Of a stretch of 64,000 nt of DNA, positions 54,510-63,860 are shown piece by piece. A program made the translations under genes and the position numbers. Below the pieces are notes generated by a model that was not told the DNA's origin, made no database searches, and saw only the letters and a program-made list of their open reading frames with translations. Position 1 is the first letter of the stretch. Each line of letters opens with the position of its first letter. This stretch comes from Variovorax sp. PBL-H6. GTDB lineage: Bacteria > Pseudomonadota > Gammaproteobacteria > Burkholderiales > Burkholderiaceae_C. The DNA is taken from NCBI RefSeq assembly GCF_901827155.1, contig NZ_LR594659.1:992001-1056000 (forward strand). The letters run 5' to 3'.

Positions 54510-55607
54510 ATGAACGAGGAGCCGGGCGCCGCGCGCGCCAACCCCCTGACCCGGATTATCGACGCCGCCCTGCAGCGCGACGGCGGCTGGCTGTCCTTCG
54601 ACCGCTTCATGGCCCTGGCCTTGTACGCGCCGGGGCTGGGCTACTACGCCAACGCGAGCCGCAAGTTCGGCCGCATGCCCAACTCGGGCAGTGACTTCGT
54701 CACCGCGCCCGAACTCACGCCGCTCTTCGGCCGGACGCTGGCACTGCAGCTGGCCGAAGCGCTGGATCGCACAGGAACCGACGAGATCTGGGAGTTCGGC
54801 GCCGGCTCGGGCGCGCTGGCCGCGCAGCTGCTCGGCGCACTGGGCGAACGCGTCGCGCGCTACCGCATCGTCGACCTGTCCGGCAGCTTGCGCGAGCGCC
54901 AGCAGCAGGCGCTCGCGCCCTGGGCCGCCAAGGTCGAATGGCTTTCTGAGCTGCCGCAGCGGATGCGTGGCGTCGTGGTGGGCAACGAAGTGCTCGACGC
55001 GATGCCCGTCCAGTTGCTGGCGCGCCGTGGTGGGGCGTGGTTCGAGCGCGGCGTGCTCGCGCGGGATGCGGGTTTTGGCTGGGAAGACCGTCCGACCGAA
55101 CTGCGTCCGCCGGTGGAGATCGCCGGCGCGCACGACTACCTGACCGAGATCCACCCACAGGCCCGCGCCTTCATCCCCACGCTGGCGGAGCGCCTGGAAC
55201 GGGGCGCCGCCTTCTTCATCGACTATGGCTTTCCCGAGGCCGAGTACTACCACCCGCAGCGGCACATGGGCACCGTGATGTGCCACCGTGGCCATCTGGC
55301 CGACACCGATCCGCTGGCCGATGTCGGCGCCAAGGACATCACCGCCCATGTCGATTTCACGGGCATCGCCCTGGCCGGGCAGGACGCCGGCCTCGCGGTA
55401 TTGGGCTACACCAGCCAGGCGAGATTCCTGCTCAATGCCGGGCTCCTGCCGATGATGGAAGCGGCCTCGCTCGCCGAGCGAACGCTGGCGGCGCGGCTGA
55501 TCCACGAGCACGAGATGGGCGAGTTGTTCAAGGTGATCGGCTTCGCGGCCGGCGAGGGCTGGGATGCGGTCGGCTTCGCCGAGGGCGACCGCAGCCATAC
55601 GCTGTGA
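54510..55607 (+). CDS. MidA-family SAM-dependent methyltransferase
   Basis: A 365-residue protein of the DUF185/MidA family (human NDUFAF7 is the best-known member, a protein-arginine methyltransferase acting on complex I). Typical features are SFDRFMALALYAPGLGYYANASRKFG, SDFVTAPELTPLFGRTLA, the SAM motif EFGAGSGALAAQLL near residue 95, NEVLDAMPVQLL and FFIDYGFPEAEYYHPQRHMGT. Bacterial roles are little studied. The start ATG 54510 is 20 bases from the divergent SDR gene. Confidence 0.9.
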   Translation: MNEEPGAARANPLTRIIDAALQRDGGWLSFDRFMALALYAPGLGYYANASRKFGRMPNSGSDFVTAPELTPLFGRTLALQLAEALDRTGTDEIWEFGAGSGALAAQLLGALGERVARYRIVDLSGSLRERQQQALAPWAAKVEWLSELPQRMRGVVVGNEVLDAMPVQLLARRGGAWFERGVLARDAGFGWEDRPTELRPPVEIAGAHDYLTEIHPQARAFIPTLAERLERGAAFFIDYGFPEAEYYHPQRHMGTVMCHRGHLADTDPLADVGAKDITAHVDFTGIALAGQDAGLAVLGYTSQARFLLNAGLLPMMEAASLAERTLAARLIHEHEMGELFKVIGFAAGEGWDAVGFAEGDRSHTL

Positions 55608-55641
55608 CGTGACATAAGTTCGCACGCATCCGTCGCGCGCA

Positions 55642-55778
55642 CCTGGCCACCCTGTGCTGGTCTTCCGCGAGCAGCGGATCACGCCCGACCAGCACATCGA
55701 TTTCTGCCGCCGCTTCGGGCCGCTCGAGATCCACGTGCTGCACCAGTTCCACCTGGCAGGCCATCGCGGGATCCTGAG
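55642..55778 (+). pseudogene. TauD-type dioxygenase remnant
   Basis: About 45 in-frame residues (VLVFREQRITPDQHIDFCRRFG, then EIHVLHQFHLAGH) match the N-terminal part of TauD/TfdA Fe(II)/2-oxoglutarate dioxygenases. No start codon with a ribosome-binding site precedes it, and similarity ends abruptly near 55775 where the frame enters unrelated sequence antisense to the next gene. None of the catalytic HxD...H core remains. It is a decayed or deletion-truncated fragment. Confidence 0.7.
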
Positions 55779-55784
55779 ACGGCC

Positions 55785-56096
55785 TCAGGCACTGCCGCTC
55801 TGTCCCCCCGTGGTTCCGGGCGGATGCTTTTCGCGCGGCTGGTTGCTGTCCGACAGCTGCTCGGAGGGTGGCCCGAGTTCGCCGCTGTCGCCGCCGGTCG
55901 CCTTCCAGGTCCCGCCGCGGCGTGCGTTGTTGCCGGTGCCGGAAAGAATCTCATCGTCGTCGAAGTCGACTTGAGGTTCCGCGCCGGCATCGCCACCGCT
56001 CGCGCGTCCGCGTGAGGGGGGGTTGATGCCGTGCGGGCCGATCGCATCGGGGCGGCCGCTGTCGTCTCCAGGGTCGTTCTGTGGGCGCTTGGGCAT
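55785..56096 (-). CDS. small hydrophilic hypothetical protein
   Basis: A 103-residue, very polar protein rich in Gly, Asp, Pro and Ser (MPKRPQNDPGDDSGRPD at the start; VDFDDDEILSGTGNNARRGGTW in the middle), likely disordered. No membrane segment or motif is seen. AAAGGA six bases before ATG 56096 supports this start over an ATG at 56111. Similar short Gly/Asp-rich proteins occur in Comamonadaceae, but I know no function. Confidence 0.6.
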   Translation of the reverse strand: MPKRPQNDPGDDSGRPDAIGPHGINPPSRGRASGGDAGAEPQVDFDDDEILSGTGNNARRGGTWKATGGDSGELGPPSEQLSDSNQPREKHPPGTTGGQSGSA

Positions 56097-56210
56097 GGTG
56101 TTTCCTTTCATGTCGCTGGCGGCGAAAGTGCCGATCCACCATGCTGGACGCCGTTCAGACGCCCGCTGTGGGCGCGTGCATGCTGCGCCTGTAGGATCGT
56201 CCTCACCAGC

Positions 56211-57611
56211 GTGGAACAGGCGGGCACCCGGCCCGGAGCGCGATTGCAGGACCTCGACACATTTCTACTGGCCGCTGTGCGCGCCGCGCCGCGCAGGTAC
56301 TGCATGCCGCCGTTGCCGCCGGATGCCGCTGCGGCCGCGTCGGTCGGAGTGGGCGCCACACTGGCCTTCGCGCTCGAAGGCGCACGCACCGTGCACGAAA
56401 GCGGATCGCCGACACCGCCTCGCACGGAGGCATTCTTTACGCACGCGCTCGCCGAGCTGATCCGCAGAGCGCTCGCGCCGGAGGGCGGCGATCCGGCATT
56501 CCAGGCACTGGTGCTGCAGGCGCAGAGCGCGGAGGTTCGCGAGCATGTGCGCCTGGCTGCGCAGGTCGCGAGCGACCGTCGTGCAGTCCGTGCCGCCACC
56601 GATGCCATGGGACATCCCGGCAAGCTGCGCGACATGCCGAGCGGCAGGACCCGGGATGCGCTGGCCCGATTGCATCGTCTCGCGGCCGACGGTGCCTGGA
56701 CAGAGCTTGCCGCGGCGGCCGAGAAGCCGTCTGCGCAGGACATCGCGGCAGGGGAGCCGGTGCGTCCACTGCTGGAGGAGCTCCGATCGAGCCCGTCGCT
56801 GCAGCGCCTAGTGCATGGCAGCGCATTGTTGCGCGACGAAGCCGTGCAACGCTACCTGCGGCTGAGCGAGCGAAGGGGGCCGCTGGGAGGCAGCGATGCC
56901 GCGGCTGCGTCGGGGCGCGCCTCGGCACGCCTGGGCGAGATGGCCGAGCACGCCACGGCGCAGGCTTTCGGCGCCATCACCGACCTGCTGAACCGCCACC
57001 ACGAACAGGGCGCCGCTTACCGTGTCGTGCGAAGCCTTCGGCCACCGCGAGGCTTCCCCGGAGAGACGAACAAGGCAAAGGACGAATGGGACGCGGCGAT
57101 CGTGCGAAGCGGCCAGGGCGGTGCCGGCGAGATCGTTCTTCTTGCCGAGATCAAGGCTTCGCCCGCTGCTGCGACGTCCGACTTCTCGCGACTCCTGCGC
57201 GGCTTGAAGCGACTCGCGCATGCCGACCCCGATCGTACCTATGCCTTTGCTTCGGCAGCCGGCGAGGCGCATGTTGCAGGCATGTCGCTTTGCAGGCTCC
57301 GGCCCGACGGCCATTCGCTCCCGCCGCACGTGATCTATTGCTGTTCCGCGCCGACCGAATCGCATCCGCCGTTCTTGAGTGCGGCGACCAAGGCGGTCCT
57401 GCTCGGCGAACCCGCGGCCTTCGAATTCGCGTGCCGGCTTGCTCGCGGCGAGGCGCCGCCGGCTTCTGACCTCCTTCCTGTATGGGACGCATTGGCGAAA
57501 GAGCCTCGATTGCGCTCGGCGCTGTACCAGTACGAAACCGCGAAGCGCGTGCGAGAGGCCATGGTGCATCCGCTCGACCTGCTGTCTGCCTTGGAAGACG
57601 GGCCGGCTTAG
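56211..57611 (+). CDS. uncharacterised protein with a possible nuclease-like motif
   Basis: A protein of about 466 residues that I do not recognise with confidence. The N-terminal two thirds are helical, with YCMPPLPPDAAAA and several Arg/Ala-rich helices. The C-terminal part has KDEWDAAIV followed by VLLAEIKASPAA, a D...ExK arrangement that resembles PD-(D/E)xK nuclease folds; this is a by-eye suggestion only. The start is taken as GTG 56211 (VEQAGTRPGARLQDLDTF). The frame is open to 56031 but would overlap the opposite-strand gene with poor-looking sequence. Flanking genes give no clue. Confidence 0.65.
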   Translation: MEQAGTRPGARLQDLDTFLLAAVRAAPRRYCMPPLPPDAAAAASVGVGATLAFALEGARTVHESGSPTPPRTEAFFTHALAELIRRALAPEGGDPAFQALVLQAQSAEVREHVRLAAQVASDRRAVRAATDAMGHPGKLRDMPSGRTRDALARLHRLAADGAWTELAAAAEKPSAQDIAAGEPVRPLLEELRSSPSLQRLVHGSALLRDEAVQRYLRLSERRGPLGGSDAAAASGRASARLGEMAEHATAQAFGAITDLLNRHHEQGAAYRVVRSLRPPRGFPGETNKAKDEWDAAIVRSGQGGAGEIVLLAEIKASPAAATSDFSRLLRGLKRLAHADPDRTYAFASAAGEAHVAGMSLCRLRPDGHSLPPHVIYCCSAPTESHPPFLSAATKAVLLGEPAAFEFACRLARGEAPPASDLLPVWDALAKEPRLRSALYQYETAKRVREAMVHPLDLLSALEDGPA

Positions 57612-57734
57612 CCTCGAGCCGTACGCGGGCAGGATTCACGAACCGGCAGGCGCGTCAGCGGCTTGGCCGCGGCAGCCCGTCCGGCAGATGTGGGAACGGG
57701 CCGCATCAGGACCATCGCGTCCGTCGGCAGTGTG

Positions 57735-58118
57735 TCAGCCGCGTCCCTGTTGCCTCATGGTGCGCAGTTCCTGCATCAGGAAGCCGCGCGCCTCGCGCGC
57801 CTTGCCGTCCGCGAGCGTGACCATGTAGGGCTTGCCCGTCAGCTCCGAGCGCGAGGCGCAGCGCTCGATGAAGTCCTCCGCCGTCACGATCTCTTCGCGG
57901 AAGTGCTTGTACTTGGCCTGCATGTGCTCGGCCGCCTCGGCGGCGTCGTGCGGCTCGCCATTGCGCAGGAATTTCATTGTCGTCATGCCCTGGACATGCG
58001 CGATCAGGGCCAGGATCAACTTGTGTTCCTGCTCCGATGGGGTGGCGGCGGCGAGCGGCGCCATGGCGGCAAGCAGGGCGAGGGTTGCGATGCGCAGGCA
58101 CCGGCGACGATCGGGCAT
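57735..58118 (-). CDS. secreted DUF5329-like protein
   Basis: A 127-residue protein with a clear signal peptide (ATLALLAAMAPLAAA, cleavage near residue 23). The mature part begins TPSEQEHKLILALIAHVQGMTTMKFLRNGE and continues AEHMQAKYKHFREEIVTAEDFIERCASRSELTGKPYMV, as in the DUF5329 family of short periplasmic proteins of unknown role. AAGG upstream of ATG 58118 supports the start. It diverges from the inositol-monophosphatase-family gene across about 100 bases. Confidence 0.78.
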   Translation of the reverse strand: MPDRRRCLRIATLALLAAMAPLAAATPSEQEHKLILALIAHVQGMTTMKFLRNGEPHDAAEAAEHMQAKYKHFREEIVTAEDFIERCASRSELTGKPYMVTLADGKAREARGFLMQELRTMRQQGRG

Positions 58119-58221
58119 GTGGCCTTCTTGTTCGAGCTGTTTGAAGGCCATGCTCGCCCAGCCCGGGCGGCGTGTCAAACCGTTGCCTCGGGTCTAATCG
58201 GCTTCTTTGACCCGTTCTTCC

Positions 58222-59004
58222 ATGAGCTCCACTGCCTCGCCTCAGGATGCCCTGCGCATCGCCAACGCCCTTGCCGACGCCGCCGCCGCCCATTCGCTGC
58301 GCCTGTTCCGCACGCCGTTGGAGGTCATCACGAAAGCCGACGAAAGCCCGGTCACGATGGCCGACCGCGCGGCAGAGGCAGCGATGCGCGAGATCCTGGG
58401 CAGCGAGCGGCCAGCCGACGGCATCTTTGGCGAGGAGCACGGCGTTGCGCGCGTGGACGCAGAGGCCGTGTGGGTGCTCGATCCGATCGACGGCACGCGC
58501 AGCTTCATCACTGGCTCGCCGCTCTGGGGGACGCTCATCGGACTCCTGCGCGGCGGCCGCGTCGAGTTGGGAATGGTCGACATGCCGGTGCTGGGCGAGC
58601 GCTGGGTCGGACAAGCCGGGCTGGGTGCGCAGCGCAACGGGCAGCCGGTTCGCGTGAGCGCGTGCGACAGCGTCGTGGCGGCGCGCATCTTCACCACGTC
58701 CCCGGACATCTTCGGGCCCGCCGACTGGGACGCCTTCGACCGGCTGAGCCGGCGCTGCGCGATGCGCCGCTTCGGCGGTGACTGCTACAGCTACGCTCAA
58801 CTCGCCGGCGGCACCATCGACCTCGTGGTGGAAACCGGCCTGCAGCCCTACGACTACCTCGGTCCCGCCGGTCTGATCGAGGCGGCCGGCGGCGTGATCA
58901 CCGACTGGGAGGGCCGGCCGCTGGGGCTGGCCTCGAACGGCCGCGTCGTTGCCGCCGCCACGCCCGCGCTGCACCGCGAGGCACTGGCGATCCTGAATCC
59001 CTAG
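58222..59004 (+). CDS. hisN: inositol monophosphatase family phosphatase (HisN-like)
   Basis: A 260-residue magnesium-dependent phosphatase. Motifs are KADESPVTMADRAAE, GEEHG, VLDPIDGTRSFITGSPLWG and GGDCYSYAQLAGGTIDLVVE...PYDYLGPAGLIEAAGG. Among family branches (SuhB, CysQ, HisN), the ESPVT...DGTRSF form and the length best resemble histidinol-phosphate phosphatase HisN, the last-but-one step of histidine synthesis; other phosphate esters cannot be excluded. ATG 58222 is the first good start. Confidence 0.85.
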   Translation: MSSTASPQDALRIANALADAAAAHSLRLFRTPLEVITKADESPVTMADRAAEAAMREILGSERPADGIFGEEHGVARVDAEAVWVLDPIDGTRSFITGSPLWGTLIGLLRGGRVELGMVDMPVLGERWVGQAGLGAQRNGQPVRVSACDSVVAARIFTTSPDIFGPADWDAFDRLSRRCAMRRFGGDCYSYAQLAGGTIDLVVETGLQPYDYLGPAGLIEAAGGVITDWEGRPLGLASNGRVVAAATPALHREALAILNP

Positions 59005-59094
59005 CTGTAGTTTCCCAACGGGTTGTTCACCCGAGCTGAAGCAAGAAGGGGGTTTTGCCGGTTCAGCGTTTGCGTAATTTCATGTGAAAATTTG

Positions 59095-61344
59095 ATGACA
59101 AAAGTTCTCATCAAATCGATGGGTGTGACCTACCGGGCGTTTGGCCGCCCCTCCAAAGGACTTCCGGTGCAGCGAACCCCACCCAAATTGCGCGGATTGA
59201 CCTCACAGAATCCCTGGCTTGTCGCCTGGCTGCTGGTGGCCCCGCTGGCCTTGTGCCTCATCGGGGCCAAGATGATGAAGGTCGACGTCGCGATGGCCGC
59301 GATCGTGTTTTCCAGCCCGCTCAGTGTCCGGGTCTTGCGGCTCGCGGGAATGATTGCTTTCTCCTGGCTGGTCCAGCGATTCCTTTTTCCGAAGCGCCGC
59401 ATCGCGAGCGTCGTCATCTTTGCCGGGGTGTTCCTCGCCTCGGTGATCGTGATGTTGCGTGCCAAGCCGGAGATGACGGTTGTCGGCGTCCTGTGGGACT
59501 GGGCCTATAACCTCTACAAGGAGCCGGTGGTCTTCGCGACCATCGTCTGGCGAGAATTTGCCACGATCTCCTTGCTTGCATTGTTGATGGGCGCCGTGCT
59601 CAGGTTCGCACCCGCGCCTGTGTTCCGCAGCGCGTACAGACTGTTCCAGGCCCTCATCGTCGTGCTGTGCGCGCTGGTCGGCGTCGACCTGGTCTACGAG
59701 GTCACGGTGGGCCAGCCGCCCAATGTCGCAGTGCTGCTGTTCAGCCTCTCGCATCCGCAGGATCTCGCTCCGCTGGTGGGTGCTGAAGTGACGCTTGGGC
59801 GGGTCGCCGCGCTCACGCTTTGTATCCTGCTGCCGCTCGGCTGGGCCTGGTATTTTCGGGACATCGGAACTCCGGGCCCGCGGGAGGCGGAACCGCGTGC
59901 CGGACGCGGTCTGGTGTTTGCGCTGGTGGGCACCGCCGCGCTGTTCCTGCCGGTCATTCCGGTCGGCAGCGTGCCGCTGGAACGCTATGCCGAGGGCTCG
60001 TTGATCGCACTGTCGAAGACAGCCATCTCGGCACCCTATGCCGAAGCCGAAGCTGCTGCGCAAAAGGCATTCAATGACGAGAACCGGCCGCGCTGGCACA
60101 GCGCCGGCATGAAATTGCAGCCCACCGGAGCTCCCAAGAAAGTGAAGAACGTGGTCATCGTGATGATGGAGTCGGTGCGAGCGGCATCCACGTCGATCCA
60201 CCGCCCCGACCTGGGGACGACGCCTTTTCTCGCAAAGCTGGGCCAGGACGGACTGGTGGTGTCGGACATGAGTGCCGTGGTGCCGCGCACCTCCAGCGCC
60301 TGGATCGCGATCCTGGGAGGACAGTATCCGCTGACCAACGAGGGCAGCGTGCGCTGGAGTGCCGAGAACAGCAAATTGCCACGCATCCGGGCACTGCCCG
60401 CGGCACTGCGCGATGTGGGCTATGCCACTTCGTTCTTCACGCCAACCCACCTGCACCTGCTCAACGAGAACCGGATGGTCGACGCCCTGGGCTTCGAGAC
60501 CGTGATGGATGACGAAGACTTCAGCAAGCTGCAGTCGCTTCATGCGAACTACATGGGCGGCGCCGACGAGGTGATGATCAAGCCCATCCTCGATTGGACA
60601 CGCGCGCAGAAAATGGCCAACCGGCCCTTCATGACGGCTGTGATGACGAGCGTGGGCCATCATCCCTACACGACGCCGAGCACCTGGAAGAAGTTGTCAT
60701 TTCCGAACGCGGCGAATCCGACGCTCGAGGCGTACTACAACTGCCTGGCCTACATCGATGATGTCATTGCCAAGCTCATGGCCGGCTACAAGGAACTGGG
60801 TGTGCTGGACGACACCGTGTTCCTGTTTCTCGGAGACCACGGGCAGTTCTTCGGTGAGCATGGCGTGAACCAGGCGTTCAATGCGCTTTACCAGGAAGGC
60901 GTTCATATCCCCATGGTCATCTATGCGCCAGGTGTGGCCGAGCTGAAGGGCGTGATCAAGGGTCCACGCCAGCAGATCGACGTGTTGCCGACCGTTGCCG
61001 AGCTGCTCGGCTACGAGGTGCAGAACGCGAGGCTGCCGGGCGTTTCGCTGCTGCAGCCCGTGTCGGCTGAGCGCGAGATGTTTTTTTCCGCAAGCATCGA
61101 ATCGTCGTACCTCGCGCTGCGTCGCGGCGAGAAGAAGTACATCTACAACTTCGACCGCGCGCCTTTCATGGTGTTCGACCTGGCGGCCGATCCCGCCGAA
61201 AACGTCCCGCTGCCAGCACCGAAGGCGGCTGAAGCGAACTCGCTGAAACAGGCATTGCTGGAGTGGAAGATCCAGACCGAGATGTCGATGTATGCGCGGC
61301 CGGAGAACAGTGCAACGCCTGAAGGGCGTTGGGTCAGGCGGTAG
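59095..61344 (+). CDS. LTA-synthase-like membrane sulfatase
   Basis: A 749-residue inner-membrane protein with about five or six N-terminal helices (residues about 35-280) and a C-terminal periplasmic sulfatase-fold domain. The fold shows VVIVMMESVRA with the metal-binding Glu/Asp region, SAVVPRTSSAWIAILGG with the likely catalytic Thr, FLFLGDHGQFFGEHGVNQ (metal Asp/His) and VHIPMVIYAPG. Such enzymes transfer phosphoglycerol or phosphoethanolamine to glycans or lipids; a role in decorating periplasmic glucan or LPS is possible but unproven. ATG 59095 is chosen; ATG 59119 is an alternative. Confidence 0.85.
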   Translation: MTKVLIKSMGVTYRAFGRPSKGLPVQRTPPKLRGLTSQNPWLVAWLLVAPLALCLIGAKMMKVDVAMAAIVFSSPLSVRVLRLAGMIAFSWLVQRFLFPKRRIASVVIFAGVFLASVIVMLRAKPEMTVVGVLWDWAYNLYKEPVVFATIVWREFATISLLALLMGAVLRFAPAPVFRSAYRLFQALIVVLCALVGVDLVYEVTVGQPPNVAVLLFSLSHPQDLAPLVGAEVTLGRVAALTLCILLPLGWAWYFRDIGTPGPREAEPRAGRGLVFALVGTAALFLPVIPVGSVPLERYAEGSLIALSKTAISAPYAEAEAAAQKAFNDENRPRWHSAGMKLQPTGAPKKVKNVVIVMMESVRAASTSIHRPDLGTTPFLAKLGQDGLVVSDMSAVVPRTSSAWIAILGGQYPLTNEGSVRWSAENSKLPRIRALPAALRDVGYATSFFTPTHLHLLNENRMVDALGFETVMDDEDFSKLQSLHANYMGGADEVMIKPILDWTRAQKMANRPFMTAVMTSVGHHPYTTPSTWKKLSFPNAANPTLEAYYNCLAYIDDVIAKLMAGYKELGVLDDTVFLFLGDHGQFFGEHGVNQAFNALYQEGVHIPMVIYAPGVAELKGVIKGPRQQIDVLPTVAELLGYEVQNARLPGVSLLQPVSAEREMFFSASIESSYLALRRGEKKYIYNFDRAPFMVFDLAADPAENVPLPAPKAAEANSLKQALLEWKIQTEMSMYARPENSATPEGRWVRR

Positions 61345-61423
61345 TCGGGCGATCGGCATCCGGACATCGAGCCAGCGCCAGCAGCGTGCCCGATTCGTGT
61401 GCTCGCAGCCTGGCCGAGTGAGG

Positions 61424-62527
61424 CTATCCGGCGAGAAAGCGGGCCAGTTCCTCGTTGCTGATCGGCGTCAACGGCAGGCCGAACGCCTCGCGCAGCTGCG
61501 CGACGAATGATTGCGCCCAGATGGCGTTGGGCACCACCCCCCAGTGTCCATCGCTCAGCACGGTATGGCTGGGACTGTCGCCGCCGGTGTTGGTGACGCG
61601 CAGACCCGGGCTGATCGTGACCGTGTTGTAGTCGGGATCTCCGTTCGGGCTGCGCTCGCCCCACCGCTGAGAAAACCAGTCGTTGATGTCGGCGAATGTG
61701 ATGCGCTGCCGATCCGCTTCGGCGATCTTGCGCAGTTCGGCGTTCGCATTCGCCAGCGACTTCTTGATATTCGCCGTCGCGATGCTGCTGCGGTACTTGG
61801 CGAGGTTCTCCGGGTCGTCTGCCTGGTTGACCAGGCCCACGAGAAGAATGCGGGTCGACGGATGTGACGCATGGATCAGCGTGATCGCGGCACGTATCTG
61901 TTGCGTGCAGTAGTCGATCGTCTCTCGCAGTTCGGCCGCCAGCGGGTCTCGGGATTGCAGATCGAGCCAGCCGTTCCAGTTGTTGCCACCCATGTAGATG
62001 ACCACGACGCCGCGACGCCAGCGTTCGGGCTCGCGATTCATCAGCGCGACGAGGCGAGGCACCTGCCGGAACCGCTGGCCGAGCCGCTCGCCCATGAGGT
62101 TCTTGCAGGCGGCGCCCGAATTCGCGAAGTTGTAGAGGTAGTCTTCCTTTCGCGGAGCACGGGAGGTTGGCAGCCCGATCGATTCGCGCATGAAGGCAAT
62201 GCCACCGGGCTGTCCCCAGGCAACCCAGGGGCCGAGGTCGATCTCGTTGCCGCGCAGTCGTGCCAGCACCTCGGTCCATTGGAAGGTACGCGCATGGAAC
62301 TTGCCGCCACGCAGCGGAGTTCCAGGTGGGAAGGCCGTGAGATCCTGGTAGGAGTGGCTCGTCGAGTCGCCGAGCACGGCCAGCGGTATTGCATTCGCGG
62401 GCACGGAAGAGCCGGCCACCGCGGCGGGCACATCATCGTCCCAGAACGCCACCACACCGACGACCAGCAGCACCAGCACGGCGAAAGTGCCGAGGACGAC
62501 ATGTGCCGATCGTCGAAGATTGAGCAT
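61424..62527 (-). CDS. membrane-anchored SGNH hydrolase
   Basis: A 367-residue protein with one N-terminal helix (VVLGTFAVLVLLVVGVVAFW) and a periplasmic SGNH/GDSL domain. Block I reads LAVLGDSTSHSY with the catalytic Ser; a Gly-Asn block is seen in IYMGGNNWNG, and a late DGHWG supplies an Asp/His-like pair. Relatives are esterases or acetyl-transferases/esterases acting on polysaccharides. It is 41 bases downstream of the JmjC-like cupin on the same strand, probably one operon, and converges with the sulfatase gene. Confidence 0.82.
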   Translation of the reverse strand: MLNLRRSAHVVLGTFAVLVLLVVGVVAFWDDDVPAAVAGSSVPANAIPLAVLGDSTSHSYQDLTAFPPGTPLRGGKFHARTFQWTEVLARLRGNEIDLGPWVAWGQPGGIAFMRESIGLPTSRAPRKEDYLYNFANSGAACKNLMGERLGQRFRQVPRLVALMNREPERWRRGVVVIYMGGNNWNGWLDLQSRDPLAAELRETIDYCTQQIRAAITLIHASHPSTRILLVGLVNQADDPENLAKYRSSIATANIKKSLANANAELRKIAEADRQRITFADINDWFSQRWGERSPNGDPDYNTVTISPGLRVTNTGGDSPSHTVLSDGHWGVVPNAIWAQSFVAQLREAFGLPLTPISNEELARFLAG

Positions 62528-62568
62528 TCTTGTGAGCGCCCCGCGAGGGCGGCGGTCAGCGCAAGGGC

Positions 62569-63552
62569 TTACACCGGGATGGACGGCTGCCGCGTCCGTT
62601 GCTTCAGTGCCTTTGCCCATCGGAACGGCGCGCCCAGGCGCTCGACACCCGAATACAGCATTTCATCGTGCGTCTTCGGATTGGACTTCGACAGCGTTCG
62701 CATGAACTTGGCCTTGGCACCATCCCAGAATGTGGATTCGTCGATCGGGCGCGGCTTCAGGCCAAGCTTGCGCATGCAGTAATTGGCCTGATGAACGCGC
62801 GCACGGTCTTCCATATCCGGCGTCGTGTAGTAGATCGAGAGGCTCACCGACACGGAGTTGCCGTTCTGGATCTTGTGGGCAGCCAGCGGAGGATGATGAA
62901 CCGCTATCCCCGGGGTGAGCGTGAATACCGTTCCCGCAGTGGCGAGTTCGTCTCGGTAGCGAGCGGCAATCGGGTTGTGACGGTAGAAGTCCTCGATCTC
63001 CTCGATCGTCAACGTCTGGAGTGCCGGCGGATAAAGCCTCGCCTCCTTTTCGCCTTCGATCTGCATGAGGAAATTGGTCTCGTGGTCGAAGTGATACGGA
63101 ACGCTGAGCCCCGGTGCATTCATGAAGATCGACATGCTGCCCCAGGCCATGCGCGAGCGGATCGGCGTGCCGGTGAGTTCCTCGATGTCCGCAAAGAGTT
63201 GATCCAGCAACTCGGCGTACTCCGGCGCCACCATGTCGATCTGATGAAGCGCAAGCCAGCGGCCATTGTTGGCGACGTCGAGGATGCTGTCTCTCAAGAT
63301 GCGCTTCAGCTCGGACGTCGGAAGCGATCGCTGGTCGAAGGGGAAGTAGCGCTGGTAGTCGGGCCAATCGAACACATGTTTCGAAAGCTCCGCGAGCTTC
63401 TGGATGGTGAAGAGCGGATGTCCCTGCAGGTTGTGCCTGAACGCGAAGGCGTTCTTGTTCAGGTTGCTCCAGGGTTCCCGGTCAGTCAGGTCGATGAGAC
63501 CGGTCGAAGGGCTTGGGCGAGCCCCCTCATTGCGCCCAGGTGATCGGAGCAT
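62569..63552 (-). CDS. JmjC-like cupin, putative Fe(II)/2-oxoglutarate oxygenase
   Basis: A 327-residue protein of the cupin_8/JmjC-like class. PYHFDHETNFLMQIEGEKEARLYPP gives an HxDxE-style first metal motif, and HHPPLAAHKIQNGNSVSVSLSIYY supplies the distal His with the beta-barrel strands. Relatives hydroxylate proteins or small molecules; the substrate here is unknown. Its gene starts an apparent two-gene operon with the SGNH hydrolase. A palindrome lies 22-38 bases upstream of ATG 63552. Confidence 0.78.
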   Translation of the reverse strand: MLRSPGRNEGARPSPSTGLIDLTDREPWSNLNKNAFAFRHNLQGHPLFTIQKLAELSKHVFDWPDYQRYFPFDQRSLPTSELKRILRDSILDVANNGRWLALHQIDMVAPEYAELLDQLFADIEELTGTPIRSRMAWGSMSIFMNAPGLSVPYHFDHETNFLMQIEGEKEARLYPPALQTLTIEEIEDFYRHNPIAARYRDELATAGTVFTLTPGIAVHHPPLAAHKIQNGNSVSVSLSIYYTTPDMEDRARVHQANYCMRKLGLKPRPIDESTFWDGAKAKFMRTLSKSNPKTHDEMLYSGVERLGAPFRWAKALKQRTRQPSIPV

Positions 63553-63573
63553 GGCATTCCTCTTCTTCTCGCG

Positions 63574-63590
63574 TTAAGAATTTTTCTTAA
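63574..63590. promoter_or_regulatory. TTAAGAA-TTT-TTCTTAA palindrome upstream of the cupin operon
   Basis: A perfect seven-base inverted repeat with a three-base spacer, 22-38 bases before the cupin ATG, in an otherwise GC-rich context. The position fits an operator overlapping the promoter. No regulator gene is adjacent to suggest its ligand. The remaining gap to 63860 shows no other supported feature. Confidence 0.5.
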
Positions 63591-63860
63591 GAGCAGCAGA
63601 CCCCTGGGCTGGACAAGCTCCGCTCGCCCGTAGATTGGCCTCAATCCCAATTCAGTGTAGTGCCAAGTACTTACCCTGAGCCTATGGATTTCCCTTCATT
63701 GCCCGCCTTTCGCAGTGCGCGAGTGCGGACGGGACGGATGTCCCACTCTTGCGCCGCGCCATGGGCCTGGTCCGGGAAAAAACGGGACAGGCGTCCTGGG
63801 ACGGGATGCAAACGGCAGCGAACAATCGATGCTCCCCTTCATGGTTCATGGGAGTCCTCG

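Noticed and set aside
55772..55788. CCTGAG/CTCAGG hairpin after midA
   Set aside because: Six-base stem without a T-run; too weak to call a terminator.
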